A DNA stretch of 64,000 nt, from contig VXCM01002546.1 of assembly GCA_014773175.1 (NCBI GenBank), positions 103,804 through 167,803 on the forward strand, given 5' to 3'. Of the stretch, positions 36,826 to 54,654 are shown piece by piece. Source of the DNA: Lucifuga dentata (Eukaryota; Chordata; Actinopteri; Ophidiiformes; Bythitidae). Below the pieces are notes generated by a model. The model had not been told where the DNA came from. It searched no databases and saw only the letters and a list, made by a program, of their open reading frames with translations. Position 1 is the first letter of the stretch; each line of letters opens with the position of its first letter. Position numbers and translations under genes: made by a program.

Positions 36826-37736
36826 CCGCCGTCCGGCTTGGGCATAATGTGCAAGGGGAAGCCCAAGACTGTTTGAACAGTTACTATACCAAGGCGCTCC
36901 ATGTTCCTGAACTCAGCCTTAGCGACAGCGAGCTTCGCCAGGCCGAGGCGATGAGCACGGGCATGGACCGGTAGGCCTGTGTCAGGATGTGGTGCTCCAC
37001 CCCGTGTTTGGTGTCAGTGGTGGAAAAGTGGGTTTGGTGAGTTCGAGGAAATTGAAATTCCAACAGAAAGAAGAGGCTATGACAAAGGCGGAAACACTAG
37101 ACGGAAACACGGCAACACTAGCTCCAGCTGGAAGCAGAGGGCCAGCAGAAACAGGAGGCTGCTGAGAAGATACACATGTTAGAGAGCAGAGTGGCAGTGC
37201 TTGAAACTAAGCCTATCTGGAAGAACAGACCCAAACACAGACTGAAGCAGACAATAAGATGAAGACCCAGGCGGGCGGGTAAAGTTACCATTGNAAACAC
37301 AGACTGAAGCAGACAATAAGATGAAGACCCAGGCGGGCGGGTAAAGTTACCATTGTCCTTGAGTGCGCTGGACAGCGTTGTTGTGGACAACGTGCTGAGT
37401 GTGAGGGAACAGAACCGAAATCCTCAGCGTCAACAAGGCAGCGGTTTCTCACGTCAACCAGGAGGCCTTTGGCACAGAGAAAGTCTGCCTCAGGCCTCTC
37501 CACCTTCGCCACAACAAACTTCCAGGTGAACCGCCGCCCACCGAAGCACAGCTCCACATGCCACTCACCAAACGTCTGTATCCTGCTGGCGGCCTCAAGC
37601 AACAGACTGCATCCTCCACTCCGGACGTCAGTGGGTGAGGCCAGCAGAACGCTGACTTGGGCCCCCGTGTCACACAGGAAACGCCGCCCTGACAGGGTGT
37701 CAGTATTAAACAGGAGACTGTTGGAATGGAACCCAA
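36826..37736 (-). mobile_element. Ty3/Gypsy LTR-retrotransposon pol fragment (protease to RT start)
   Basis: On the minus strand, 37734-37440 encodes an aspartic protease with the active-site motif CDTGAQVSVL and FLCAKGLLVDVRNR. Farther on, 36970-36835 encodes the start of reverse transcriptase (AKAEFRNMERLGIV, PLHIMPKPDGG). The region between has stops, a single-N join with a 61-bp duplication (37233-37293 / 37295-37355), and the fragment breaks off at about 36826. No LTRs or integrase seen. A dead retroelement piece. Confidence 0.85.
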
Positions 37737-37772
37737 GTGTTTTCCAGCTGACTGAAGTTACAATTGATATTC

Positions 37773-37890
37773 TGCAAAATATCAGGAAAGCTGAAATACG
37801 GTTTTATCCTTTGGGAAATGGTTGTCAGTAACGTGTGAAAATTGAATATATTAGGCTCAAACATGCAAAATGGACGGTATGGTCCTTTAA
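37773..37890 (+). mobile_element. TTAA-MITE copy 17, solo right end
   Basis: Right 118 bp only (tctgcaaaatatcaggaaag ... ggtatggtcctTTAA), about 40 bp beyond the Gypsy fragment. Confidence 0.8.
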
Positions 37891-38605
37891 ACACTTTTCC
37901 AGACTTTACTGAGCATATCCAGGTTGTGTCTTTAAATTGGGAATAAAGTAAGTTTTTAAATAAAAACACATAAAGCAAAGTAAGTGCAAGTTGTAACTCA
38001 TCTGTATATTTCTACACATTGCAAAAAAGGTTTGGAATAAAAATATTTTTTAAAAAATGTAATAAAAGAATATTTAGTGCATGTACTTACCCTCATACAA
38101 AACAAAACTGAGGTGAATACTGAGATAACAACATTAAAAGTGACAGAACTTATGTAATAATATCTCCAACAAAGTACTTCATTTTCCGTTGTTGCTCAGT
38201 TTGGTCTTTTTGCTGCTGAAGCTCAACATTTTTGAGACGTTGTTGTGACTCCTCATCGTACTGGTAGAACCGTGGAAAAATAGCTTCATGATGAGCTTCA
38301 TTAATGAGCATTCAACTTTGCTGAGTAACATAACGCCACACTTCGTTTTATTGGCGACATCTTCTCCAATCTCCCACCTGCTTTCCACGGAAACTAAAGA
38401 GAAGGTGCAGCACATGGGCAGAAACAGCCAAACAATAGTTGAAAAGACAGTTAGTCAATTTTTACTTATTTATTTATTTTTTTAATAATCTATCATGTTG
38501 ACCATTTCGACTAATTGAATAATTGATTATTTATGCACATCCCTAATTAACAGGGAACTAAATAAAATTGAAGTAAAATCCTTAACTTTTCTTTCTGTTT
38601 TTCAG
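37891..38605. other. Upstream of ube3a coding exons, nothing recognised
   Basis: AT-rich; no start codon continuous with the 34-bp leader exon was found. Confidence 0.5.
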
Positions 38606-45339
<6,734 letters not shown>

Positions 45340-45519
45340 CAGATGAGTTTACAAAGTAGTTTGTTTTTAAACTTTATCAAAGAGGGAATATCACAAAAAC
45401 GCAGCTGGCATGAAACAAAATGCTGCAATGAACCTGTGCTTGACACTCCGTTATTGGCCTTTCATACTTCCCATTGGCCTCACTTTCTATAACTTTGATA
45501 AACATTAGCTTACAAGTTT

Positions 45520-45525
45520 AATAAA
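45520..45525 (+). promoter_or_regulatory. ube3a: ube3a candidate poly(A) signal
   Basis: AATAAA about 180 nt after the ube3a stop and before the TTAA element at 45846. Likely cleavage signal; a more distal site is possible. Confidence 0.55.
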
Positions 45526-46162
45526 TTAAAAAATTTCTCTTTTCACAAGATTTTTTTTGTTTGAGAGTAACTTAGAAAATGTTCACATTTTAAAACTGTG
45601 AAAGTGCACTTACACACACATGATTTGGTGAATGCCAGCACTGTTTTTATTTATGTAGTTTGACTTTTACTGTGTTTGCCAGGTCTCTGTAGTGTTGTGA
45701 ACTCGATCCTCAGGCACTCGTCCCAGAAGTCCCTGGACTGGGCATAATGGTGCTCCATGACAACAATTGTCATTGTAGCAAAATCCTGAAATCTTGAGGA
45801 AATGACCTGTATATTACTATGCCAAAACCGGCACAGACAAGCTATTTAAAGGGGACATATTATACCAATCCATGTTGTTATTTTCATTTAGGAGTCAATT
45901 TTAAAACTTTTATAATGCTTTAATGTGCAAAAACACATCGATCCACTTCTACTCACCCTTGCCTCTGCGCTAACATGGACATAGGATATTTTAGGTTCTG
46001 TCTCTTTAAGTCCCCCTCCTGAAAAGCCCGCTCTGTTTTGATTGGCCAGCTTGATCAGGCCTCACCTGGCCACACCCACGCACTACAAAACCAGGAGGCA
46101 GCCCAAAAGCTCACTCACTAGCTTCATACTTCTTGGTTGTGGCTTACTTGATGTATTTCTAT

Positions 46163-46288
46163 CAGGGGAGTAAATATTTGGCTCCATGGTGATTCGATTA
46201 CAATTATTTAGAAAACGATTTGATGCATCGGGAAGTCTTTAATTTTTCCCACGGTTTTATTTGATTATTTTGATACACTGAATTAAAC

Positions 46289-46332
<44 letters not shown>

Positions 46333-47664
46333 ACTGAACATGCATTGTCTCACCTGGCGGACTCTCCCTCATATAATGATTACACGGAGTATGACGCACA
46401 TATTACGTATATTCTGTGCCATGGAATCCTGTTAATTCCATCATTTAAACGTTCTAGTGCAGTGCCCGTTGAAAACATGCCTGTTGCCTGCCATAATTTT
46501 GTTCTGCACATCCTCGTGAGCTAGCTTTGTTTGCTGTGCCCGTTGAAAAAGTGCCTGTTAGGACCGGGCCAGACTTTACGGTGTGCGCCACAGCCTGCCA
46601 TAAATGCCCATGAAGCGGAGCATATACTGCCGCGCCACGCCTGCCACGCGAACTACAGGCAGTCCCCGGGATACGACTGTCTTTAAGTCGGATTTGTACA
46701 TAAATCGGAACAGTTACGTAAAGTGCGTATCTAACGTTATAGTAGATATTTTACCTTTCTATGCATAAGAAACAGTAAAGAAACACTTCAAGATGTACTA
46801 AAACATCATAAACATAATAATACCTGACGACGCGCAAGGTTTTGATGCGCGTCGCAAAGTAGTGCACCATTTGTTATTACAAATCATTGTATGTAACTCG
46901 AATTTTTTATTTAATAGGCTTTATGGTGGTCGTTCGTAAGTATGGATTGTTCGTAAGTCGGACGTTCGTAAGTCGGGGACTGCCTGTACTTTTTACCGGC
47001 ACAGCTCAATTCGAGAATCGCTCATCCAAACAACTTCACATGCAACACGGTGCATGTCTTTAGGTCCTGAGCAATGAACCTGCCAAACTTCAACTTCATA
47101 CAGTGCCGGGTTCTAGAGATATTGGTGCCACAGACAGAGATTTCTGCCTTTATAGNTCAACTTCATACAGTGCCGGGTTCTAGAGATATTGGTGCCACAG
47201 ACAGAGATTTCTGCCTTTATAGTTAGATTATTCACATTATTACCTGAACAGTATTACAAATAAGCGAGTTTAGCTAAACTTCAGTGAGTTTAGCTAAACT
47301 TAAGCATGTTTAGCTAAACTTTAGCCTAAGGGGAATCCCACTTCATGCATTTTCCAGCAAACAGTCTCCATCCAACAGCAGAGATTTTGTTTTCTCTGTT
47401 CATCTTTAGAAAATGTCTCTGTAGCTGACGTGTAGAATTCATCACCACACCGCTCATCACTTCGTTTACATTGAAAGAGCTGTAGCGCAGAAGTAGCAGT
47501 ATGTCGAAAAGAGGAATGCGCTTCAAGGAGGATTAATTTTAATGTTTCATTTTGCGTAAAATAATCAATTAATTGATTTTAACATGTCGGATCGATGCAG
47601 TTGATTTGCTACCTTAAGAATCGATGCATGAATTGTGATGCATTGATGCATCTTTACACTCCTA
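46163..47664. mobile_element. hAT-like element nested in family-2 element
   Basis: Ends CAGGGGAGTAAAT ... CTTTACACTCCTA, with the teleost pattern of 'gattcgattacaat' and 'gatgcattgatgcatc' near the ends. Flanked by an imperfect 8-bp target duplication, ATTTCTAT (46155-46162) and ATTTCTAG (47665-47672). Interior has an N-join duplication at 47156 and a nested Tigger-like element. Confidence 0.75.
46656..46986. mobile_element. Tigger/mariner-like MITE (TA-flanked)
   Basis: 331 bp with inverted ends CAGGCAGTCCCCGGGATACG ... AAGTCGGGGACTGCCTG, flanked by TA at both sides (46654-46655, 46987-46988). Innermost level of a three-level nest. Confidence 0.82.
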
Positions 47665-47763
47665 ATTTCTAGGCATCAACCTCAAGTTGTGCAACTTTGA
47701 CATTGATGATAATATTACACTATAAAAATGAATGAAATAAAAGCATAATTTGTCCCCTTTTAA

Positions 47764-48552
47764 GGCATTTTTCTGTGACAACAAATTCACCACTAACCTA
47801 AGAGCATTTTAAAGTTTTTGTGCCTATTGTTTAAATGAATACTCTGTGTTTAACTAACTAGCTTTAGCTAGCAGGATTTCAGAATGTACTTATTACTGGT
47901 TGATCTAGTTTTTCACATTCTGGAAAAATTATTTCTCTTTTTTGTTTTTGGGTTGTTTTTTTTTTTTTTTTNTTTTTTTTTTTTTTTGGTTTGTTTGCGT
48001 TTAAGTGTTATTGATCATACATTGGAAAGAGTAGCATTCAGACAAATGTGCAATGTCCGCGTATGTAAAAGAATGACTTTTGTTTAGCCAAATATCTCAG
48101 GTTAAAAAAAAGGTGTGTGCAGACAGTGTGAAACTCTTATGTAAAGCAGCTGTTAATAAAAGTGAATAAAACTATACTTTGTCATGAATAGCCTGCCTTT
48201 ACTGTGAAATTTAAAAAACAGCTAAAGAAGAAGAAGAAGAAATACACAATTAGGTGTGTTGTAATGTTCATACAGATTTATGTTTTTTCCCAGGTATATT
48301 TACATACAACAACAATTGTGTGTCGTAATGTTCACTTTATGTGTTATATGTACAGTTTTATGTTTTTTTCCTCAGGTATATTTACAACAACAGAACAGGC
48401 ATTTCATTTTATTTTGCATATTTACAGTACACACCAACTGGCTATTGCAAAGTCATTGTGTACAGACTGCGGTTTACACTTTGCAGGTGTGTCGACAAAA
48501 ACTTTGTGAGGAGAAAATGTCAATACTGATCCAGCCAAAAAAAGTTAATTTT
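47764..48552. other. ube3a-cnga3 convergent spacer
   Basis: Poly-T N-join at 47972 and a two-unit tandem repeat; no gene. Confidence 0.6.
48254..48392. repeat. Imperfect two-unit tandem repeat
   Basis: Two diverged units of about 65-75 bp, each starting gtgtg.cgtaatgttca-like and ending aggtatatttacaacaaca-like, between the ube3a and cnga3 3' ends. Confidence 0.8.
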
Positions 48553-48558
48553 TTTATT
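48553..48558 (-). promoter_or_regulatory. cnga3: cnga3 candidate poly(A) signal
   Basis: AATAAA on the minus strand about 200 nt after the cnga3 stop; plausible 3' end, unproven. Confidence 0.45.
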
Positions 48559-48758
48559 ACACTCGTTTGTTATGGAACATTTTTTCATGACAGTCCTGAA
48601 ACACAGATCAGTGATCATACACTGTACACAATTTGACACATTATGATGATAATAAACATAGCGGTGTATAAATAATTATAAACATGGACCATTAAAAAGT
48701 GTGGCTAACATGCTAAAAGAAAACTCCCTTCATTTTCTGGATAATCCTCCTGTCATGA

Positions 48759-50155
48759 TTACTGGACTTTCTTGTCTTTGTCAGCCACCACCTCCTGCAA
48801 GTCTTCCGGCTGAATCGATTTCACTTTGGCCTCCATTTCAGTGACCCTTTTCTTTATTCTTGACTGGCTCGAGGTGAACTCTGCCAGCAGTTTGGCAAAC
48901 TTGTTCTGCATGTCATCCAGGTTGCTCTGCAGTTTGATGACTTTCTCCTCCAGGTCTTTGGGGTCGGCACCAGCGTTCGCCACAGCTTCATCGATCAGGT
49001 TGTCTTTCATCAGGATGGCCTTCCCTTTCTCTTCCAGAGCCTTCTTGGCTTCTGGATACTCGGTGAGCGCTTCCATCAAGTCGTCTTTGGAGAGGGCAAA
49101 GAGATCAGAGTAACCTACGCTTCTGATGTTGGCTGTTCTCCTGTTTCCTGCCTTACTACCCTTGATGCCTAAGATACTGATTTCCCCAAAGTAAGCACCA
49201 TCACTCAGCACTACAAACTGAGTAACTCCGTCATCAGCCACCACAGCCAGCTTCCCCTCCTTGATGATGTACATCTCCCTGCCAATATCGCCCTTCTTAC
49301 AGATGTAATCTCCAGGACTGAAAACTTGTGGCTGCAGCTTAAGCACCAATTCAATCAACAGACCGGCTTCACAATCCTGGAAAATACGCACTTTTTTGAG
49401 CGTGTCCAGATGGACATTAATGGCAATCTCAGCCTTAAGCTTGTCAGGGAGGTTCTTTAAAACTTCTTTCTCATCACAGGTTTTCTTCTCAGTCCACAGG
49501 TAGTCAAACCACTTGATCACTCTAGCCTCCAGGTCTTTGGTGACCTTTCGAAACTGCATGTATTGCTTTATGGAGTCAATCTTTGCCTGGAACTCAGCAC
49601 GAGAGGCGTTCATGTTGGAGATCATGGCACCGACGTTACCGACGATACTAGCAAAAATCAACACTCCAGTGAGGAAGTCAGCAATGACAAAGAGGAATTC
49701 GATATCCTTGACTGGTGGAGGTGTCTCTCCAATGGTGGTGAGGGTCAGTGTGGACCAGTATAGGGAGTAGATGTACTTTCTGGCCAAGCGGCCATGCTCC
49801 GGGTGGCTGATATTAGGATATACCCAAGTGTCAGTTCCAAACCCGATGGTTTTAGAGAGGGCAAAAAACAAACAAGCATTCCAGTGAATAATAACAAGGA
49901 TATAGAGTACAAGATTACTGATTCGAAACATGTTTGGGAAGCTGGTTCTGGTTTCAGTCCGCTCAAAGAACTCAAAAAGCCTTGACATTTTGCAAAGACG
50001 GTTGAATCTGAACTCTGGGTTGTTATAACCATATTTCAGAAACAGTAGGTCAGTAGGTATCATTGAAATCATATCGTATTTGAACTGAGATGTTGTCCTG
50101 TATTTATTTCTCAGTTTCTTGGCATCTTTTACCAGCAGGCCTTGTTCCAGGTATC
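48759..50155 (-). CDS. cnga3: cnga3 large last exon (S3-S6, pore, C-linker, CNBD, coiled coil)
   Basis: Acceptor ttgttcaacag. Encodes [20 protein letters not shown] and the S4 segment with its spaced arginines ([18 protein letters not shown]). S5, pore helix and filter [16 protein letters not shown] follow; GET gives non-selective cation permeation. Then S6, C-linker, the cyclic-nucleotide-binding domain with FGEIS and NRRTANIRS (cGMP phosphate contact region), and a C-terminal coiled coil ([20 protein letters not shown]). The stop is TGA/TAA-equivalent at 48759-48761. Confidence 0.97.
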
Positions 50156-53100
50156 CTGTTGAACAAACACCGAATTAGAAGCCAAAAATCCAAAACTACG
50201 GTTAAAAGAAATCATTAAACTAAACCACTTCATTTTTCAAGGATCTCACCTGTTCTTGATCTGACAAATGTGTCCGTGTAGTAGATGGCATCAGAAGTGT
50301 AATCCAAGAATATCCAAAGTTTCGTGTATGAGTTCTGGAGTTCATTAAAACAGGCTCTAGAAGAACAGCAAGAGCATGAATTATTAAATCCAGAGATCAT
50401 CCAGTGAATAAGGAACAAGTTGTGACATTTGGAGAAGACATTACCTCGTCACAATCATCATCAGGTTGTACAATACTGGGGCTGCAATGATGGTGAGCCA
50501 CCTGTAGTACTGGTCTGCTGCTGGATCCATAATCCAAATTTCTTTCCTAAAAACAAACCACTATTAATTCATCTTCTCTCAAATTTTGTTCACTTTACAC
50601 AATGACAATGTGTGAAACAGGTTTCTGAGTGTGTGTGTGGGTGTGTGTTTTCAGTAATTACACCCATCTGTATGTATACAACAGGGTACTTACGGGGGCT
50701 CCTCTTTCTTTTTATCATCTTTCTTATCATCTTTCTTCTCATCCTTTTTGCCATCCTTCTTTTCCTCTTCCTTTTTGTCCCCATCTTTCCTCATCTTTTT
50801 TCTCCCCATCCTTTTTTTCATCTTTTTTAATTTCCTCTTTTTTGTCTTCCTTTTTGCTATGGAGCACAAACTGGGTTTTTACTTCATAACAATGGAGATC
50901 TAGTGGAGGTTTCAGGGGGGTTTTTTCCAATCCAGTGTTGGACGAGCTGGTACAGGTCATACATTTGTCCAGTAGATGGCATTATATCTCAACTTTATTG
51001 CCATGTGTCCTTTCAATATTTCTTACTTGCAAGCTTTTATTTGGTCAAAATTTGCCTGTACACCTAATGAGAAGGCCAGTTTACATCCAAATAGTCCCTT
51101 GGCATCATTATCAGTACAACCTGCATCAACTTGCAGGAAAAATTTTCAAATATACAAAGGGACCGATGAGGTTTTTACCATCTAAAGCACTAACAATGCA
51201 CAGGAGGAATGGGGACTCAGGGAAATCTTTTGCTATTTTATATAAGATACTCACACCAGAAATGAATGTATCACAGTGGCTTCTATCTACAGCTGATGCT
51301 AATAAAATATGCTGTTATCTGTCTCATCATTAAAAATCTACTTCTATTTTCATTCTATTTGCTCACACTGAAACACGCAGACTTACTCATCTGTATTGTT
51401 GCTGTTGTTCATGTTGTAAGCAGCCAGCGGCCACTTACTGACAAGGCTTTGGGGAAAGAAAATACATATTTTTACAGTGAACACTCATCGTATTGGATAT
51501 CTAAAGCTCTTTGATCCTTCAAAAGCCGTTCATGAAGAAAAACTGAATCTGATCCAGTTGACATGAATGAGCTGTTACTCTTGTGCTGGAAACTTATTGT
51601 TCATTTTTTCTTTTAAAAATTGCTGTGAAAGTTTTGAAACTGATTTTGAAATTGTTGCATCACTGGAAAGTCATCACTGTGATCATTGAAAACCTTCCTC
51701 GCTAAATCAGTTGCTAAAGAAGTTTATATTCTAGTTCAGTGGTTCTCAGTCTGTGGTATGAGTACCACCAGTGAAACTTGAAATATCTCTGATGGTACAC
51801 CAAAAGACTGGAAAATTCTGCAGAGAATCAAAACAATTGAAATCTGTAGGAATTCTGTTACTGTGACAAACTGTTCACAAATGGGTTCCATTAAGAAATA
51901 GTATTTTTAAAATGTAATTATTCTCATTTGATGAAGACTTCAGTTTTTTTTTTTTTTTNTTTTTTTTTTTTTGTTAAAAATATACTCGACCTGATCTAGA
52001 GTGTGTACTTTCCATTGTAGGTGTGCTTCATAAACTTTTCACGCTTTGTAATTTAAGTGCAACACACATGCTGTGTTGTATTGTGATTTTTCTTAGAGAT
52101 AGGAGTGTTTTGGAGAGGTGTACTTAGATGTCGGGGTTTCCTCAGAGGTACTTGGATCAAAATGTCTATGAGGTTCTCAGACATTCAGGCCATCTAGTAG
52201 CAGTCAGAGGTGGGTAGTAATGCGTTCCATTTACTCTGTTATATTTACTTAACTTTTTTCACAAAATTGTACTTTACTGAGTAGTTTTATTACAGGATAC
52301 TTGTAACTCATACTCGAGTATATTTATGAAGAAAAAAATATACTTTTACTCCATTACATTTGGTTAATTTTGATTTCACTGTTTGAATTCAGTGCACATT
52401 CAGTTTTCGCTCATTGTCAGACACTACACTGTCTGCTTCAGCTCCAAAGTAGCCACGCCCCCACTCTCCGTTTCCATGGTTTCACTCAGAGCAAAACAGT
52501 CAGGATAGAATCAACAGCGGGAGGTTTAGAAGAGGCACATCCCTGGCCACACTTTCAAATGCTGTTTTCTTTTCAGTCTATAACCAACAGCTACATAATG
52601 TGTTGCATCTTTGTCTGCTAAAAATGTGACATTTCAACTTCTAAGAATCAACATGGAACCTGAGGAAACGTGGCAGTAAGCTGCAACGTTAGCTACTTAA
52701 CTAGCTGCTGCTGCTAATGCTAACTCAAGTTTTCCTGTTCTATTTTGAGTAAATTCATGAAGCTAACCTAGTTAACTGTCTTGGGGCCAGGCCAGAATTA
52801 TCATGATTTTTTATGTGGTAAATATTTGATTTATTACTGTCTACTGTTTATTTATATGATATGATTTNTTTTTTTTTTTTTTTTTTCCTCAGACGACACT
52901 TTATAGCTTGTTGCTTATTCAAATAATTATTTTGGTGACTACTCTTAATTATAAAGTAACAATACTTTTACTTGAGTACAGCTTCTGGCTACTCTACCCA
53001 CCTCTAGTAGTAGTAGTAGTAGTAGTATTCTTGTTTAGTCTTTAAGTTTTCCTGCCCATCACTGACTCAGAACTTCAGAAGATACTTGGATGATTGGCGA

Positions 53101-54654
53101 AACGTCTTCAAGACCATCGCCTTGAACTCCTACTACTAGATATTGTTTGAAAAATGTTTGAGAACCACTGTTATAGGTCATTGGCTGTGTTTAAGTCCAG
53201 ACAATAGTCATAAGTACCACTCCACACTGCTTACTTTCTCCTGTGGAGGGCATCCCCGTGACCCAAAGACTGGGTGTTGCTCTCTCTTATGTCTTTGAGC
53301 TCAGGGCCTCTGAAACGCTCCAGGAAAGAGTCTTGTCTCTCTTCCGTGGGGTTCCTTTTGTTAGACACCCAGTTCCGCAGCACGAAGAAGAAGTAAGAGA
53401 GCCTAAAGGGTGAGCAGGAGGTAAAACAGTACAAAGTAATGGCCGCCTAGACTGGAACATGTACTGTAGGATATGTACTGCTAGTAAAATCATCTCGTAC
53501 AATACGTAAACAAGTTTCTATGAGGGTTCTCAGACATCTAGGTCATCTAGTAGTAGTAGTAGTAGTAGTAGTAGTTCAAGGGAGAATCTACAATGTATAT
53601 CTCGTGCAATATGTAAATGAGTTTGGTGTACCTGGCCATTGCCCCGGTATCTGTAAATGAATGTCTGAGGGAGTTTGGATGTCTGCTGGTGGCTGCAGAT
53701 GCAGTTCTGTCCTCCTGCATGTTGTCTTCACAAACAGAGTGAGTCCTGCAGACAGAACAAAGTAACAATTTGTTAAGAGAAAGTATTTAGTGGATTCTTC
53801 ATATTACTTAGTACTTCACTATGTGTCTACGTATTTTTGGTGTTTAATGCTGCTGCTTTCCTGTAATGAGCTAATAATGAGGAGCATTTCTGACTAGAAA
53901 ATCATGAAAATGTGTGAAGGTAAAGTAATTGTGTTTTAACTCTCTGAAGTCGCAGCAAATCAGGAACATCATGGTAAATTATAAGAGATTCTTCTACACT
54001 TGAATCTTGAGAAAAATTACAAAGAAAAATGTTCTTCCACACTTGATTATCATGTAATCCCTTTTTGACTGAGTTTCCCTCAAGAAGTTCTACAAATTAA
54101 TTATTGAAACAAAAAATAATTTTTTTGATTCTTGGAAATTCTTCATTATCTAATTGGTTAGAGAAAAATGTAGAGAAATGATTGATTTAAGAAATTTTAA
54201 AAAATGTGACCCTAGAAAAAAATTAAAAACACAAAACAAAAACAACTGTCTGGGGAAATCCTTGGAAAACTATTTTAGAAATCTCCTAAAATATGTTAAC
54301 AGATGTTCAGATGTAGGGAGAACTTGAAATCCGCCTCCATTTTCAAGACTTCGTTCTTTACAGGCTTGGCATAAATATCAAGATTTTCACAAGACAAAAT
54401 TTGTCAGATTTGTTTTACAATGCAGGTTTTTTAGGCGGCCAATGAAAGATATAATCAATAAGAAAGTAAAACTACTAAAATGAATTTAGTCTCCTGAGGG
54501 TTAGCTGCTGGAAATGCTGGAGCACCGCATGAATGTTGAGCATGACATCACACCTGCTCTCCCCATTTTCGATGACAGTGAGCTCGTCGTCAGGTGTGTT
54601 TGTGGACCAGTGCTGTCTGGTGGAATGGCAGTTTTCATTGCAGATGTTAGCCAT
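48759..54654 (-). CDS. cnga3: cnga3, cone cyclic-nucleotide-gated channel alpha subunit (8 coding exons, one frameshifted)
   Basis: cGMP-gated cation channel alpha subunit of cone photoreceptors, working as a tetramer with CNGB3 in the outer-segment membrane. Eight exons join in phase except one: the lysine-rich exon is 163 bp where the flanking phases need 162. Discounting that base gives about 733 aa (human CNGA3 694). Landmarks: N-terminus [16 protein letters not shown] with ENGESR as in CNGA3; [20 protein letters not shown] before the K/E-rich tract; membrane exons; pore [12 protein letters not shown]-linker; cyclic-nucleotide-binding fold ([40 protein letters not shown]); and a CNGA3-type tail ([21 protein letters not shown]) with a coiled-coil assembly helix. 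It converges on ube3a, 3.4 kb away. Which teleost duplicate (cnga3a/b) it is cannot be told. Confidence 0.94.
50250..50356 (-). CDS. cnga3: cnga3 exon 7 (S2 region)
   Basis: Acceptor gttcttctag, donor G|gtgaga. Encodes [20 protein letters not shown] and [16 protein letters not shown]. 107 bp, leaving one base for a glycine codon completed in the last exon. Confidence 0.95.
50445..50546 (-). CDS. cnga3: cnga3 exon 6 (first transmembrane helix)
   Basis: Acceptor gtttttag, donor AG|gtaatg. Encodes [20 protein letters not shown], then [13 protein letters not shown]: conserved VDPxxxxYYRWL and helix S1. 34 codons. Confidence 0.95.
50694..50856 (-). CDS. cnga3: cnga3 exon 5, Lys/Glu-rich, one base out of frame
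   Basis: Acceptor gctccatag, donor CC|gtaagt. The 5' part reads [20 protein letters not shown] and DEE. The 3' part reads [20 protein letters not shown] to KKKEEPP, but only in a frame shifted by one base; the straight reading runs to a TGA stop inside the exon. Length 163 bp against the 162 (mod 3) required by neighbours. The slip lies around 50776-50800, next to several poly-A runs, so an assembly or sequencing indel is the simplest reason. A true null allele is possible. Confidence 0.85.
51387..51437 (-). CDS. cnga3: cnga3 mini-exon 4 (WPLA motif)
   Basis: 51-bp exon: acceptor cttgtcag, donor GA|gtaagt. Encodes [16 protein letters not shown], matching human AWPLAK...NTSNNTEE. Too short to have been found by open-frame search alone; phase fits exons 3 and 5. 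Confidence 0.88.
51737..53170. mobile_element. hAT (Charlie-like) element in cnga3 intron
   Basis: Ends CAGTGGTTCTCAGTCTGTGG ... TGTTTGAGAACCACTG, the classic Charlie-type terminus, with imperfect 8-bp target duplication TTCTAGTT / TTATAGGT (6 of 8). It hosts the CAGAGGTGGGTAG element and a TAG trinucleotide run. Confidence 0.8.
52205..53005 (-). mobile_element. hAT-like element with CAGAGGTGGGTAG ends, copy 2
   Basis: Same element as at 1983-2901 but inverted; ends CAGAGGTGGGTAGTAATGCG ... TGGCTACTCTACCCACCTCT. Nested inside the larger element 51737-53170 in a cnga3 intron. Confidence 0.82.
53235..53402 (-). CDS. cnga3: cnga3 exon 3
   Basis: Acceptor cctttag, donor AA|gtaagc. Encodes [17 protein letters not shown], then [20 protein letters not shown], the CNGA3 signature in the N-terminus. 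168 bp. Confidence 0.93.
53547..53575. repeat. (TAG)n microsatellite in cnga3 intron
   Basis: About 9 TAG units preceded by ggttctcagacatctaggtc, a motif also present at 52171-52200 inside the Charlie-like element, so both come from the same repeat type. Confidence 0.85.
53632..53745 (-). CDS. cnga3: cnga3 exon 2
   Basis: Acceptor tctgcag, donor AG|gtacac (minus). Encodes [20 protein letters not shown] and ends FTDTGAMAR: the cytosolic N-terminal region. 114 bp, phase matches both neighbours. Confidence 0.9.
54554..54654 (-). CDS. cnga3: cnga3 first coding exon
   Basis: ATG at 54654 (minus) opens [19 protein letters not shown] and ends VIENGES plus AG, donor AG|gtgtga. It matches the start of vertebrate CNGA3 (MAKI...ENGLSR), which fixes the start codon. 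An acceptor-like ctaccttcaccag... lies about 20 bp upstream, so the 5'UTR is probably spliced. Confidence 0.88.

Larger units (their letters stand above)
45846..47763. mobile_element. TTAA element family 2, copy 2 (host of nested hAT and Tigger-like elements)
   Basis: AGGGGACATATTATACC ... GCATAATTTGTCCCCTT with TTAA at 45846-45849 and 47760-47763. Most of its 1.9 kb is the nested hAT-like insertion at 46163-47664. Fills the space between ube3a and cnga3. Confidence 0.82.

Noticed and set aside
48826..49113. Plus-strand open frames across 48826-49985
   Set aside because: Antisense shadows of the cnga3 last exon.
50612..50889. Plus-strand hydrophobic frames ([19 protein letters not shown]) as a small membrane protein
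   Set aside because: Complement of the lysine-rich cnga3 exon; hydrophobicity comes from T-rich codons.
53547..53768. Minus-strand frame ending in a run of tyrosines as a separate protein
   Set aside because: It is cnga3 exon 2 read into the intron; the tyrosine run is the TAG microsatellite.
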